Assembly: GCA_026225945.1 (NCBI GenBank)
Contig: JAMJFZ010000199.1
Coordinates: 71,352,501 to 71,416,500, forward strand
Length of the DNA stretch: 64,000 bases
DNA from: Cricetomys ansorgei
Lineage: Eukaryota; Chordata; Mammalia; Rodentia; Nesomyidae
Direction: 5' to 3'
Notes under the pieces: generated by a model
Databases searched by the model: none
What the model was told of the DNA's origin: nothing
Seen by the model: the letters and a program-made list of their open reading frames with translations, nothing else
Shown: positions 1-10,140 of the stretch, piece by piece
How positions within the stretch are numbered: position 1 is the stretch's first letter
Layout: the number at the start of each line of letters is the position of its first letter
Position numbers and translations under genes: made by a program

Positions 1-962
1 GGATCACTGCAAGTGGTCTTATCTCAACAATAATAATTGCAGCGATAATGATAATAAGTAGACATAGACGTGTTGACAGATCTTATAAAAGCCATTTTCC
101 TCGTGTGAGTTTACTCCTCTCCCCTGTGCATGTCTGCGACGGGACTCGACTTTGCAGTCTTACGGTGTGATTTTACTTCCTTCTCCTTTTGCTTTCCGGT
201 GGATTTATCCTATTTTCTCTTGCTAAGTTGGTAGTGTATCGCCTTCTGTGTGTAGCGTGGCTGCCCATAAGGCTCATGCTTCTCTCTGATTATCTATCTT
301 CACCTTTGACCTGTGTCAACATCTCATGTTCCCCTAAAGAGGAAGATGGCCACCCAGCCCACAGCTCTTCCAAGGCCAGGCTGTGTGAACCCCCATTTCT
401 GCCATTCGGTTAGTTCTTCTGTCTCTTTTCCCTGCAGTCCTGTGGAGACCCACCCCCAGAGTCTCTCATGTCTGCCTCTTTCTCCTCTTGTCACCTCCAT
501 AATGCTCTCACCCTGGGAGGACCTGGAGTCTGAGGGTATTGTCGTGATCCCGGCCTTGCTTTGAGTGATGTCTGAATGGCTGCGTATAGACGGCCAGGGC
601 TGGAGCTCTTTCCTGTCAGTGCCTCAGAACAACGCTCTATTGTCTCTCCGCTGTGAAACCCTCCACGGAGTCCGCCCCAGCCTTCTTCCTTCGCCTTCAG
701 TGCCGCACAATTTCCCTCTTGTCTTCGATGCTCTTCGGCGTCACTGCAGGCTCAGGGTGCAGCTCCGTCGTCTTTACCCTCCTGGGTCTCTTGTCCTGTG
801 ATCGCTCCCCCCTCCAGTTCTAGAAGCAGGGTTCCATTCTCTGCATTCCGAGGCCATGTGTCCTCGCCTCAGCGCCTCCTCTCACCTGGACACGGGCATA
901 TCTTAATCTGTTCTTCTTCTTTAAAAGAATTATTGATTTATTTAAGTTTGTGTTATTGTTGC

Positions 963-965
<3 letters not shown>

Positions 966-1009
<44 letters not shown>
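966..1009. repeat. (TG)n microsatellite
   Basis: About 44 bp of uninterrupted TG dinucleotides. This is a typical rodent simple repeat, probably length-polymorphic. Confidence 0.95.
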
Positions 1010-1011
<2 letters not shown>

Positions 1012-2569
1012 ATATGTGTGCATGCCAGTACACATGTCCTACAGCACAAGTTGATTCCGGGGCTGGAACTTACGTTGTTAGGCTTGCAGGACAAATGCTT
1101 TTTTCCTGGTGAACTGTCAGGCTGGCCCTTGCTTTTCTCCGTGTTGTCTCCTCTACCCGATTCCCAGGCTCACTGGGTCCTTGCGGCCCTTGTGCCTGGC
1201 CTCTCCACATTTAATGTACCACTTTTTTTCTCTTGTGTTATGTCCTCGGAAGCTCTCCATTTTCTCGAAGCACGATTCCTCCTTTGACTGTCTGTCTGGG
1301 TCGGTGTCTCGGCTTTAGGTTTATGTCATTCACAGTATTAAGCTCCTTTCTCTTTGTGGTGCCTCTCCACCCTGCACTTTGCAAAGCAGGGAACACTGTT
1401 GGCCATGCCTGAGTGTGCCTGGGGCAAAGAGGTGAGCACCGAATACCAGGGCTTCCAGATCCTCTTGAGGGTATACTCAGGCAGGAATGAACTTGATAAG
1501 GGGTCCAAGAATTTAAAGGGTAGGGGCTGCGGGAAGGAGCCTGCAGGTGGACAGTCAGCCAACGCCTGTTATCACAGCTGAGCACTCACAGGACCCACAT
1601 GAGGTCAGGATCTTCTTCAAAGTCACTGCAGACTGTGGTAGCAATCGTGCCCCAAGGGGAGGTCAAGGGCAGTCCTCAGGCCAGGCAAGGGGGCAGTGAG
1701 CACAGAGGCAGAGGCTTTTGGAGATGCTCATCTCCCTAGCCACTTACCTCCCTGCACTGCTTCCCTGGGTCTCCTTTAGGTGGGCCCCTCTGGCTGGGAG
1801 AGTTGCTTGGTTGGTGGGTGGTCACATGGGCTTAGGTGTGCGATGGAGAATGGAGTGCTCAAGATAAGCGCTCTGGGCCGGGGGAGGGGGGGTGTCACCT
1901 GATGCCAGACCTGGAAGTATTGACAAAGCTTTCCCAGGCTTTGCAGAGTGGATGCCCTGGGAACCACGGAGGGAGGAGGAAGCACAGCACCAGGCAACGG
2001 AAACTCTCTATGGGCTCAGGTGCACTGCTGAGGGATCTCAGTGGGAGACTTCTCCCACAAGGCTCTCTGATTGCAACCTGGATGATACAAACTTGTATGA
2101 CAGCAGTGACCACCAGCAAGGAGGGGCTGTCAGGGGCATCGAGACTCATGGGCAGCTCATCAGCTTGTGGACCCAGTAGCAAAAACAGATGACCATCTCT
2201 GGGAGCCTGAGTGGATTTCCCCGAGAGCGGAGGACTTGCTAGGGATGGGTCTCATACTCAGATTGCATCAGACACAGCCCAGGCTCTGTGTTAAGGGATG
2301 AGCTCTGAGGAGGAAGTACCCCTGTCAGGGGCTGGAGCTGGGGGTACAATAGAGCCTGGAGATGCCTCCAACACCCAAAGCTAGGAGGTTTCACACTGTG
2401 GAAACACATTCTCACAGATCTGGACCATCCCTAGGTGGATATCAGGCATGGCTGGCCCTGGCAAGGCTGGGGGAGCATCTGTTCCCGGCCTCTCCAGCTT
2501 CTGGTGGTACTGTGGTCCCGGCATCCCTTTCTTTGGATACGTCACCCCCTCTGCCCACTGTCATATGAT

Positions 2570-2780
2570 GTCTTCACCTCTGTGTCGCCACCTGCGCACA
2601 GCAGGATTTTTATAAGGACACCAGTCATGTTGGATTAGCGACACATCCGTCATGAGTGTGGCCTCATTTCAGCTAGTCACAATGACCCTATTTCCAAATA
2701 AGGTCAAGTTCTGAGGTGCCTGTGGATTAGAGACTATATCTTTGTGGGAGGGTTGGAATCCAACCCATTTATCACCAACA
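2570..2780. repeat. Ancient interspersed-repeat remnant
   Basis: The segment contains the words 'tttataaggacacc', 'ccctatttccaaataagg' and 'ttctgaggt', which occur together in an old mammalian interspersed repeat. Related words appear near 9100-9260 and 23570-23650. I cannot name the family with certainty from sequence alone. Confidence 0.4.
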
Positions 2781-2990
2781 GGAGACAAATGGAGTTTGAT
2801 CCAGATGCTCTTTTAGTGACTCTGGGCAATTATAGCCAAACTGGGCTATGGCTCTAGTCTCAGGATGGGTATAATGTCCATGCCATACTGTTGACCTGAG
2901 CCATGTGGGCTGGGTGAGTGTGACAATCTTCTTTGTGGATTCAAGGTAGCAGGGAATGAAGAATGACCAAAGACTGTCAAAAGTCTAACC

Positions 2991-3321
2991 AGAGCCAGGG
3001 CACTGCAGGCGAGCCCAGATACTGCAGGTGAGCCCAGACACTGCGGGCGAGCCAGAACACTGCAAGTGAGCCCAGACACTGTAGGCGAGCCCAGATACTA
3101 TAAGTGAGCCAGGGCACTGCAGGTGAGTCCAGACACTGCAAGTGAGCCCAGACACTGCAGGTGAGCCCAGACACTGCAGGTGAGCCCAGACACTGCAGGT
3201 GAGCCCAGACACTGTAGGTGAGCCCAGACACTGTAGGTGAGCCCAGATACTACAAGTGAGCCAGGGCACTGCAGGCGAGCCCAGACACTGCAGGTGAGCC
3301 AGGGCACTGCAGGCGAGCCCA
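2991..3321. repeat. 19-bp minisatellite, about 17 copies
   Basis: The tandem unit reads gagcccagacactgcaggt, with a common variant gagccagggcactgcaggc. Copies differ mainly at two or three positions (cag/tag, ggt/ggc, aca/ata). Because 19 is not a multiple of 3 and the unit lacks stops on the minus strand, all three minus frames stay open and repeat the same peptide words; these are artefacts, not genes. Many units contain CAGGTGAG, an excellent match to a 5' splice donor. Confidence 0.92.
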
Positions 3322-6300
3322 GTGACTTCGCTGAACATTCGACATTGAGCTGCTTTGTTTTCAACAAACTTGGGTGTTGGGTCCAAATTAAAATGACACA
3401 TGTATACCTTCTGGGCTTTTAAAAGTGAACATTTATTTCTATTTCTTCCTTGCAGTGGTCTGAATACTGACTCCAAGTGCCTAGGAATGTGATGGTACTT
3501 AGGACAAGCGTCTTTGTAACAGTAATTTGTGAGGAGCAGATGAAATCCTGAGTGAATGTGTGCTACTGACATGCTCCAGGTTGTGTTAAGGACTCTAGCA
3601 CCTCAGACCCATGGGAATGCTAAAGCCATTCCGGATCTGGTTCAGCGGACTGCCAAGGCCTTCCCCTGGTCTGACTATGAATGTAGACAGTGTATACAGA
3701 AACCACCAACTGCAACTTCCTCCTCCTGAGGACTGCATCCTGAGACAGCTCCCCTGCAGGGACCTTCTTCTGAGACGAGCGGGAACCCAACTCCTCCCTG
3801 TTCGTGGTGTATGTAATCAATAAGCTGAGTTTGCTGCTGTGTCTCCAGCAGAGCCTCGCAGCCCACCTGATGCCTGCCTTTCTGTGTGTGTCTGTCCTCT
3901 TTGTTCCCTATAGCCTCCTCGGTCAGGTCTATGCCTAAGCAGCGCAGGTCGTGGCGGTAGGTAGATGTCATATAGAAGACCCCGGCTTGACAAAGGACGC
4001 TGGCGGGAGAGAATCGTGAAGACGTGGAGCAGAAACTGGAGCTGGGCTCCCAAGTCCAGGGAACTTTTGGATCCAGTAGGAGCCCTCAGAGATTTGAAGG
4101 GAGTATAGCCAAGAACACCTTGATTTTGAGCTTCTGGCTTCCAGAGCCGTGAAAAAAAATGCATTTCTGCTATTTTAGGCACCAAGGTTACAGCTTTTTA
4201 ACATCCGCACTAAAGAAAAGTACATTTTCTTCCCAGTGAGTGTAGCACAATATGACAGTTCTGCCCTCTTTTTCTTTGAGGTCCCAGAGCCTGCTCACCC
4301 CTCTGCAGTAGGTTCAAGAGCTTCTTTTCCCTCCAGCAGCTGCCTAGAGTTTGGCTCTGTGGATGAGCCATGGCTTCTAATGAGTCCTGGCAGTGTCTGT
4401 GTGGTTGTTTCTGGTCTGGCTTTACCAGCCAGGCTGCCCTGAACAAGCCACAAGGACCTCTGCTAGCAATGCGGTGGTCTGGGGACCCTCGGGGTCAGCT
4501 CTGACTTCACTCTGAATTTTCACCAGCCCTGCCAAGTTATATCCTGTGGGGTTGCCCCACCTCAGCTGGAGAGAGAAGAACACAGATGGGGGGATCCCAA
4601 CCTCTAATGCATCCCTCCAACCCCCATGTTTTATCTGAAGGTAGAGAATAAACCTTGCATGAAGCCCTTCAGTCATGCCTGGGGAGTGTCTTCAGAGGTA
4701 TCGCTGCTCCTTAAGAGCTCTTGGGCTGAGGCCCTGAGCAGAGTCCAGGTGGACAGCTCTCATAGTAGTCTGGTGTCCTGCAAAAAGGGGTCCGTGTGGA
4801 GCAGAGTCCCTATCGCTTTCTAGGTAGGAGCCTACAGTACCCTTCTCCCGCTCCTGGCCCTTGGTAGAGATGAACCACGCAGCCAGGAAGCTAGGCCTCT
4901 CAAGCCACCTGTCATAAACCGTTGGGATAATAAAGTAGGGTGGGGACAGGCAACAGAACACCAGGGTACAGAGAAATCAGCACCGCAGGCGCCAGCAGGT
5001 CCCAGGGAGTTTGCCCATTTATATGAAAGGAAGCCACCTCCTTGTCCACCTGCTTTTGCTCTCCTTTCTGGCTTTTACCTGGAGCCCCAGGGCTCACACA
5101 CCAGGTGACGAGATGGCAATTCAACATTTCTCAGACCAGCACATCATCCCCATCTGGAAAGATGCCTCCATTGTCCCAACAGGGGCCACCAGGGACATTC
5201 ACCCAACCAGCGGCATTTGAAGCTGTGTGTCTAGATTTCTACCGTGGCAGCAGCCTGTGCTCAGAAAGATGGTTAGAGAACAGAGAGGACAGGACAAGTA
5301 CGCAGGGGTGTGGGGGATGGGGCTCGTGATAGTGAACACTTCGATGGCTACAGGAAGGCCCTGATGCTGAGGAGGTTCCATGGAGCTGGGGACATCTTTC
5401 TGTAACAGGCTGTCACCCAGGGTTTGCTTATGAGGTCAGGAAACTGGTAGCTGTGGTGGCAAGGATCCAGGTCCTGCCTGGGCATAGGCACAGACACCTG
5501 ACAAAGAGTCTGGGTGAACCCACTTCTGAGTGCCCTGGCAGAAACTGAAAATTGGCCTGATACAGCACCCTGCCAGAGCCAAGCAGCACCCTCTTGAGGC
5601 ATGCAGGGTGGAGGCCTGCAGGAAGGCCCTTGTTTCAAAGGCTCTCGGCCCAGGAACTGCCTGTCTGCTGTGATGACTATGTGAAGGGAGCCCAGCCTTC
5701 ACTCCAGGACCTGTATCTGAGGCAGGGTTGGGGACGGGGTAGGCCTTCAGGAGGCTGCAACCTGGCCTATACTGGTGAGACTTCCTGTTGCTGGACTGCA
5801 AACCATAGCCCAGAATTCCAAGTTCCTGGGCTCATGCTGGTAAAATCAGGCAGCGAGACCCAAAGCGTGGCCTTGCGTGTTCAGGTACTTGGATCTTACT
5901 CCTCAGATTCACCTGAAATTGGAACAGTGCTTACGCTGTGGAAGAGCTTCAGGCTCCCTACGTGGCTTGGGCTCTGGTCCTCAGGGGGCACAGAGGAAAA
6001 GCAAGAAAATCTTTGACCTTGTGGACAGCTCAGCTCTTCTCATTGCTCGCTGGTCCGGGGAGAACTCAGGAATAGAAGAGGAAGCGTGTCCCCTCCTCTC
6101 TAGGCATTTGCTGGCAGTCACTGCTCACAAGGTCAAGCTCACCACTGGGTTTGCCTTTCTTGTGATTTTTCTCAACTCCCGGTGTCAATCCAAGGCTCTA
6201 GCCCAGGGTTTGGAGATGTGCTGTTCACTGCCTCCGTAGATCTGTCAAGGCAGCAGCTCTAACCCTCGACTCCCGATCTCTAGTGCTGTTCTGAGCCCAT

Positions 6301-6570
6301 GGAGAGTCTTGGTGCCCAGGTGCACATTAGAGCCATGTTATCCCGGGAGAGATTCTCTCTACCTTTGGGCTTAGCAGCCTCACCATGAGGAAAAGTCTCA
6401 TCCAGTGCATAGGACTTGGTTCTGCTGTGGGACAGCTGGGGCTGGTGCAGCAGCTCCATGTCCAATGGGCAGCCCCAGAGAGAATGAAGCCACAACTTCA
6501 CAGACAGGAAGCTGAAGCTTTGATGGGCACCTCTCCAAAGTCTGCATCTATTGGTCTGCTTGTCTGTTTG
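3322..6570. other. Non-coding stretch with no recognised gene
   Basis: No domain-bearing frame or chain of splice junctions was found. Near 3610-3990 there is a possible old LTR-like segment (an 'aataagctgagtttgctgctg' type end), too weak to classify. The remainder shows nothing recognisable. Confidence 0.4.
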
Positions 6571-6574
6571 TTTG

Positions 6575-6722
6575 TCTGTTTGTTTTGAGATAGTGTCTAA
6601 GCTGGTCTGTCCAAGTTTCCTATGTCACCCAGACTGGTCTCAGACTTGTCATCTTCCTATCTTAGCCTTCCAACTGTTGGGGTTACAAGCACACACTCCT
6701 ATGATCAGCTTAAGATTTCTTT
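6575..6722 (-). repeat. B1-like SINE, antisense, degraded
   Basis: Starts with a TTTG-rich run and 'ttgagatagtgtctaagc' and ends with 'gggttacaagcacacactcc'. This is the reverse complement of a diverged B1 body with its A-rich tail. Confidence 0.5.
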
Positions 6723-6734
6723 CCTTTCTTTTGT

Positions 6735-6806
6735 TATGCTAAGGACTGAACCTAGGGCCTTGGGAATGCTTGACAAGTGTTCTACCATTGAGCTATAGTC
6801 CAGACC
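6735..6806 (-). repeat. ID-type SINE, antisense
   Basis: The segment 'gaacctagggccttggg' followed by 'tctaccattgagctatag' is the reverse complement of a tRNA-Ala-derived ID core with its A- and B-box-like words. It is followed by a poly-C / A-rich simple tract at about 6805-6842. Confidence 0.55.
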
Positions 6807-6841
6807 CCCCCCCCCCCACTCCCCCACCCCCCAAAAAAACT

Positions 6842-6960
6842 TTTTGTTTTGAGATAGGAGCTCCACAAATTGTCCAAGCTGAGCTTGAACTTGCAATCTA
6901 CCTGTTTTTGCCTCTTGAGTAGTTGGGGTTACAGTACTGTGTCTATATGCCCAGCATGTC
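6842..6960 (-). repeat. B1-like SINE, antisense, degraded
   Basis: 'ttttgagataggagctcc', then 'ccaagctgagcttgaact' and 'ttggggttacagtactg' follow the order of a reverse-complemented B1 element with many substitutions. Confidence 0.45.
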
Positions 6961-7324
6961 CCTGTCTGGATGGAGCCTCTGGAGTGGTGAGACATGTTTT
7001 AGCTGAAGTGCTACACAACTAGGGTAAAGGCACCGCCCCATGAGCAGCTAGCTCCTGAGCATCTGGAGCCACCAGAGTGAAGCTGACGGGAAGGTCTGGG
7101 CCTGAGCTGGGATCTGAGTGAAAGCTCTTAGGAAGTGAAACCAGAAAAGCAGTGTCAGGGTGGGGGCAAGGCCAGGGAGGGGCAGCAAGGGCGGGAAGGG
7201 CGACCTGAAGCACCTGTCTGGTTGAATCAGCTCCGGTCCAGGGCTGGGCAGGGCTGGTAAGCCTCATACTCATCAGCTTTTTACCAACTGCCCCAGGGGA
7301 CTTTCTTTTTTTTAATTAATTAAA

Positions 7325-7562
7325 TAATCTAAAATGTTTTATGATTGTCTTGATCATTTTATGTGTGTCAGGACTTTTGCCTGTGTGTATGTCTGTATGC
7401 CATGTGCACACCTGTGCCCACAGAGGCTAGAAGATGCATCAGATCTCTTGGACCTGGAGTTATAGATGGTTGTTAGCCACCACGTGGGTGCTGGGACTCG
7501 AACTCGGGGCTTCTGAAAGAGCAGCCAGTGCTCTCAACTGCTGATCATCTCTCCAGCCCCAG
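7325..7562 (-). repeat. B2/B3 SINE, antisense
   Basis: Contains 'cacagaggctagaagatg', 'ggagttatagatggttg', 'gtgctgggactcgaactc' and 'atctctccagcccc'. This is the reverse complement of a B2-family element, with its tRNA-like head at the right edge. Confidence 0.78.
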
Positions 7563-7565
7563 TTA

Positions 7566-7723
7566 ATTTTTTTTTTTTTTTTGACACAGGGTCTCACTAT
7601 ATAGTCCTGGCTGTTCTGGAACTCCCTACATAGACCAGGCTGCCCTCAAACTTAAAGTGATCCACCTGCCTCTGCTTCCCAGAGTGCTGGGATTAAAGAA
7701 AGGCAATGCTACCACATCCAACT
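7566..7723 (-). repeat. B1 SINE, antisense
   Basis: A T-rich run leads into 'gacacagggtctcactat' and ends at 'agagtgctgggattaaag', a nearly complete B1 in reverse orientation. It is only about 45 bp from an oppositely oriented B1. Confidence 0.85.
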
Positions 7724-7767
7724 TTTTTCTTTTTAGTTTAATTTTTTAAATTATTTGTGTGTTGTCG

Positions 7768-7905
7768 AGTGGTGGTGGTGGCACACACCTTTAATCCCAG
7801 CACTCAGGAGGCAGAGGCAGGAGGATCTCTGTGAGTTCGAGGCCAGCCTGGTCTACAGAGTGAGTTCTAGGACAGCCAGAGTTACAACAGAGAAACTCTG
7901 CCTCG
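7768..7905 (+). repeat. B1 SINE, sense
   Basis: 'cacacctttaatcccagc', 'gaggcagaggcaggagg', 'gagttcgaggccagcctg' and 'tctacagagtgagttc' give an almost consensus B1 body ending in a homopolymer tract. Confidence 0.88.
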
Positions 7906-7914
7906 GAAATTTTT

Positions 7915-8295
7915 TTTTTTATTTGTGTGTGTACAGTGTTTGTACATTCGTGTGTGATGTATGTGCACACGCATGTGAAGGTCAGAGGTCGACACCAGAT
8001 GTCTTCTTCGATCTCGGTCTACCTTATTTTTGAGACAAGGTCCCTTACTAAACCTGAAGTTCACCAATTCAGCTGGATTGACTGGCTGTGAGAGACCTGG
8101 GATCCTCCCTCTCCAGTGTTGGGATTTGTGAGTGTGTGCGTGTGTGTGACACACACACACGCACGTGCACGCTCACATTCACGGGCACTGTGCAGGCAGG
8201 GGTTAAAGAGAAGGAAGGTGCGGAGATTGAACCCAAGGCCTCGCACTTGTTAGGAAAGCACTCCTCCATTAAGCTGCATTCCCTTCCACGCCGGG
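7915..8295 (-). repeat. Mixed SINE remnants (B3/B4- and ID-like)
   Basis: A TG-rich segment with 'gaaggtcagaggtcgaca' is followed by 'tttttgagacaaggtccc' and, after a short TG/CA stretch near 8130-8163, by 'gattgaacccaaggcctc', an ID-like reverse complement. The parts are too diverged to delimit precisely. Confidence 0.4.
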
Positions 8296-9750
8296 GGGAC
8301 TTAAACTCACACACACTTTGTTATATCTGTATTCACCTGCCAAGCATGTCTCCTGAGGAGCCTGAAGGTGTCAGTGGGGGCAGGCGAAGCGGGAGACTGC
8401 AGGCAAGCCAGAGCCCCGGGCTGCAGTGCCGCTCTGGCAGTATCGGCAGGAGTTTATGCAGTCCCTACTCTCACATTAGGTTCACCTCACTGATTCTTCA
8501 GATCTGTGGCTGCTATGATTTTTAGAAAAGTAAAGGAGACTTGTAAGCAGGGGTGAGGAGTGGTGCAAATGGGGTTACAGAGACCTGTGACAGCCACAGA
8601 GCTGCAGAGGGTCCGCGTATCCCTGCCTCACTCACCTTCTGTGTTCTAGCTCTCCTCATTGTTGGAAGCTGTGTGCTGGTCCTGGAGCCCCGACCTGTCA
8701 AGGATGCCTGCATATTTTCTTTACTTGGCCTCCTCTGGGGACCTCTCCCCCCACCTGCAGACCAGCCGTATGAGGCAGTGGTGGTGCCGCCCCAGCTCTA
8801 AGAGTAGCCTGACTTGGGCTAAGCCCTAGGATGTCACCTGCCTGGTCATCATGACTGGCTCACAGCTATGCAGGCGGGTTGTCTTGAGGCCACATAACAA
8901 AGACAGAGACTCAAAGCAAACAGAAACGCTTTCCCCTCCTCAGTTCAGGGGGTAAGTGGTGCATAATCCCCTTGAACTCTCGCCACCCCATATCTGGTGG
9001 TCACTTCCAAACCTGAGTCACCCTGCTGGAGGCAGCAGCTTCCCGTCTCTGCCTCCTCCTGGAGTCATTTCTCACCGGCGTTTCTCCTATTTGCATAGCA
9101 TTCTCTCATGGGGACACATTCATACTGGGTGGCAGCCCATTCTCATGACCTCAACTTGATGACAGATGCAAAAATCACATTCCCAAATAAGGTCACAGTC
9201 ACAGGTTTGGATTTAGGAGTTGAACATAGCTTTTAGGACAGAGTTCAACTTGTAACAGCAGGTGTCCCAGCCAAAGCTAGTGAGAGATCATGAGATTTTT
9301 CTAGAACTTCTGGGTAAAAGGTGGATGGGTATCCTGCATCTTGATCAGCTTGGTCCTGTGGGTCACTCAGTTTCTAGTTCACTAGACTGGAGGCTGGCCC
9401 CAGGGCTTCTGGGTACTCATGTCTCCCTTCCGCTTAGGACTACACATTCCAAGCTTCACCTTTCTTCTCTCTCTCTCTCTCTCCCTCTCTCTCTTTCTTC
9501 TTTCCTTATTTATTGTCTTTTAGCCTTGTTTGCTTTGTTTCTACGACCAGTTAAAGCCTATGTTCTGCCTACTCTCCTGGACCGCAGCACTTCAGACTCA
9601 CCATGTAGCCAGTCATTTGTCTAAGGTCTAACTTGAGGTCTAAAGAGCATTTTCTAGCCAGGCTGGATGCAAGCCCCTTGGATGAAGCTCCCCCAAACAG
9701 TCTAGACTTTTCTATCATAAAACACATGTACTACTAAGTATAGAATCTTT
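8296..9750. other. Non-coding stretch with repeat fragments
   Basis: No gene recognised. A CT-rich simple repeat lies at about 9466-9496. A fragment near 9080-9260 ('cccaaataaggtcacagtc') belongs to the same ancient repeat family as the remnant near 2.6 kb. Confidence 0.4.
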
Positions 9751-9759
9751 GCTCTTTGT

Positions 9760-10140
9760 CTTAGGCACTGTTCCATTGCTGTGAGGAGACACCATGGCCA
9801 AGGCAATTCTTGTGAAAGAAAGCATTTAATTGGGAGGGGGAGGGGTGTTGCTTTACAGCTTCAGAGGCTTAGTCCATTACATCATGGCAGGGACCATGGC
9901 AGCACGTATTACACTGAGAGCTACATCCTGATCCACAGGCTTAGAGAGAGAACAACACTGGGCCTGGCTTTGGTTTTTAAAACCTCAAAGCTACCCCCGT
10001 GACACACTTCTTCCAAGAAGGTCACACCTACTCCAACAAGACCACACCTCCCAAGCCTTCTAATCCTTTCAAAGGGTTCCACTCCCTGGTGACCATGCAT
10101 TCAAGTACATGAGCCTATGGGGGTCATTCTCATTCAAAGC
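9760..10140. repeat. Rodent L1 (Lx-like) 3' fragment
   Basis: The words 'ccattgctgtgaggagac', 'gcatttaattggg', 'atcatggcagggaccatgg', 'ccaacaagaccacacctcc' and 'cattcaagtacatgagcc' occur in the order of a very common rodent interspersed repeat, which I believe is the 3' region of old Lx-type L1. The family name is from memory and should be confirmed. Confidence 0.5.

Larger units (their letters stand above)
1..2990. other. 5' flank with no recognised gene
   Basis: No open frame here has convincing splice junctions or a recognisable domain. The stretch holds a TG microsatellite at 966-1009 and a degraded interspersed-repeat remnant near 2570-2780, listed separately. The rest appears to be unique non-coding sequence. 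Short open frames across the TG tract simply read Cys-Val or Thr-His dipeptides and are not genes. Confidence 0.5.

Noticed and set aside
2985..3572. 195-codon minus-strand frame with repeated Cys/Leu/Trp peptide words
   Set aside because: It is produced by the 19-bp minisatellite, which is stop-free in all three minus frames. No homology or junctions support a gene.
3600..3990. Possible LTR of an endogenous retroelement
   Set aside because: Only a weak 'aataagctgag' type similarity was seen. No matching second LTR, primer-binding site or internal coding region was found.
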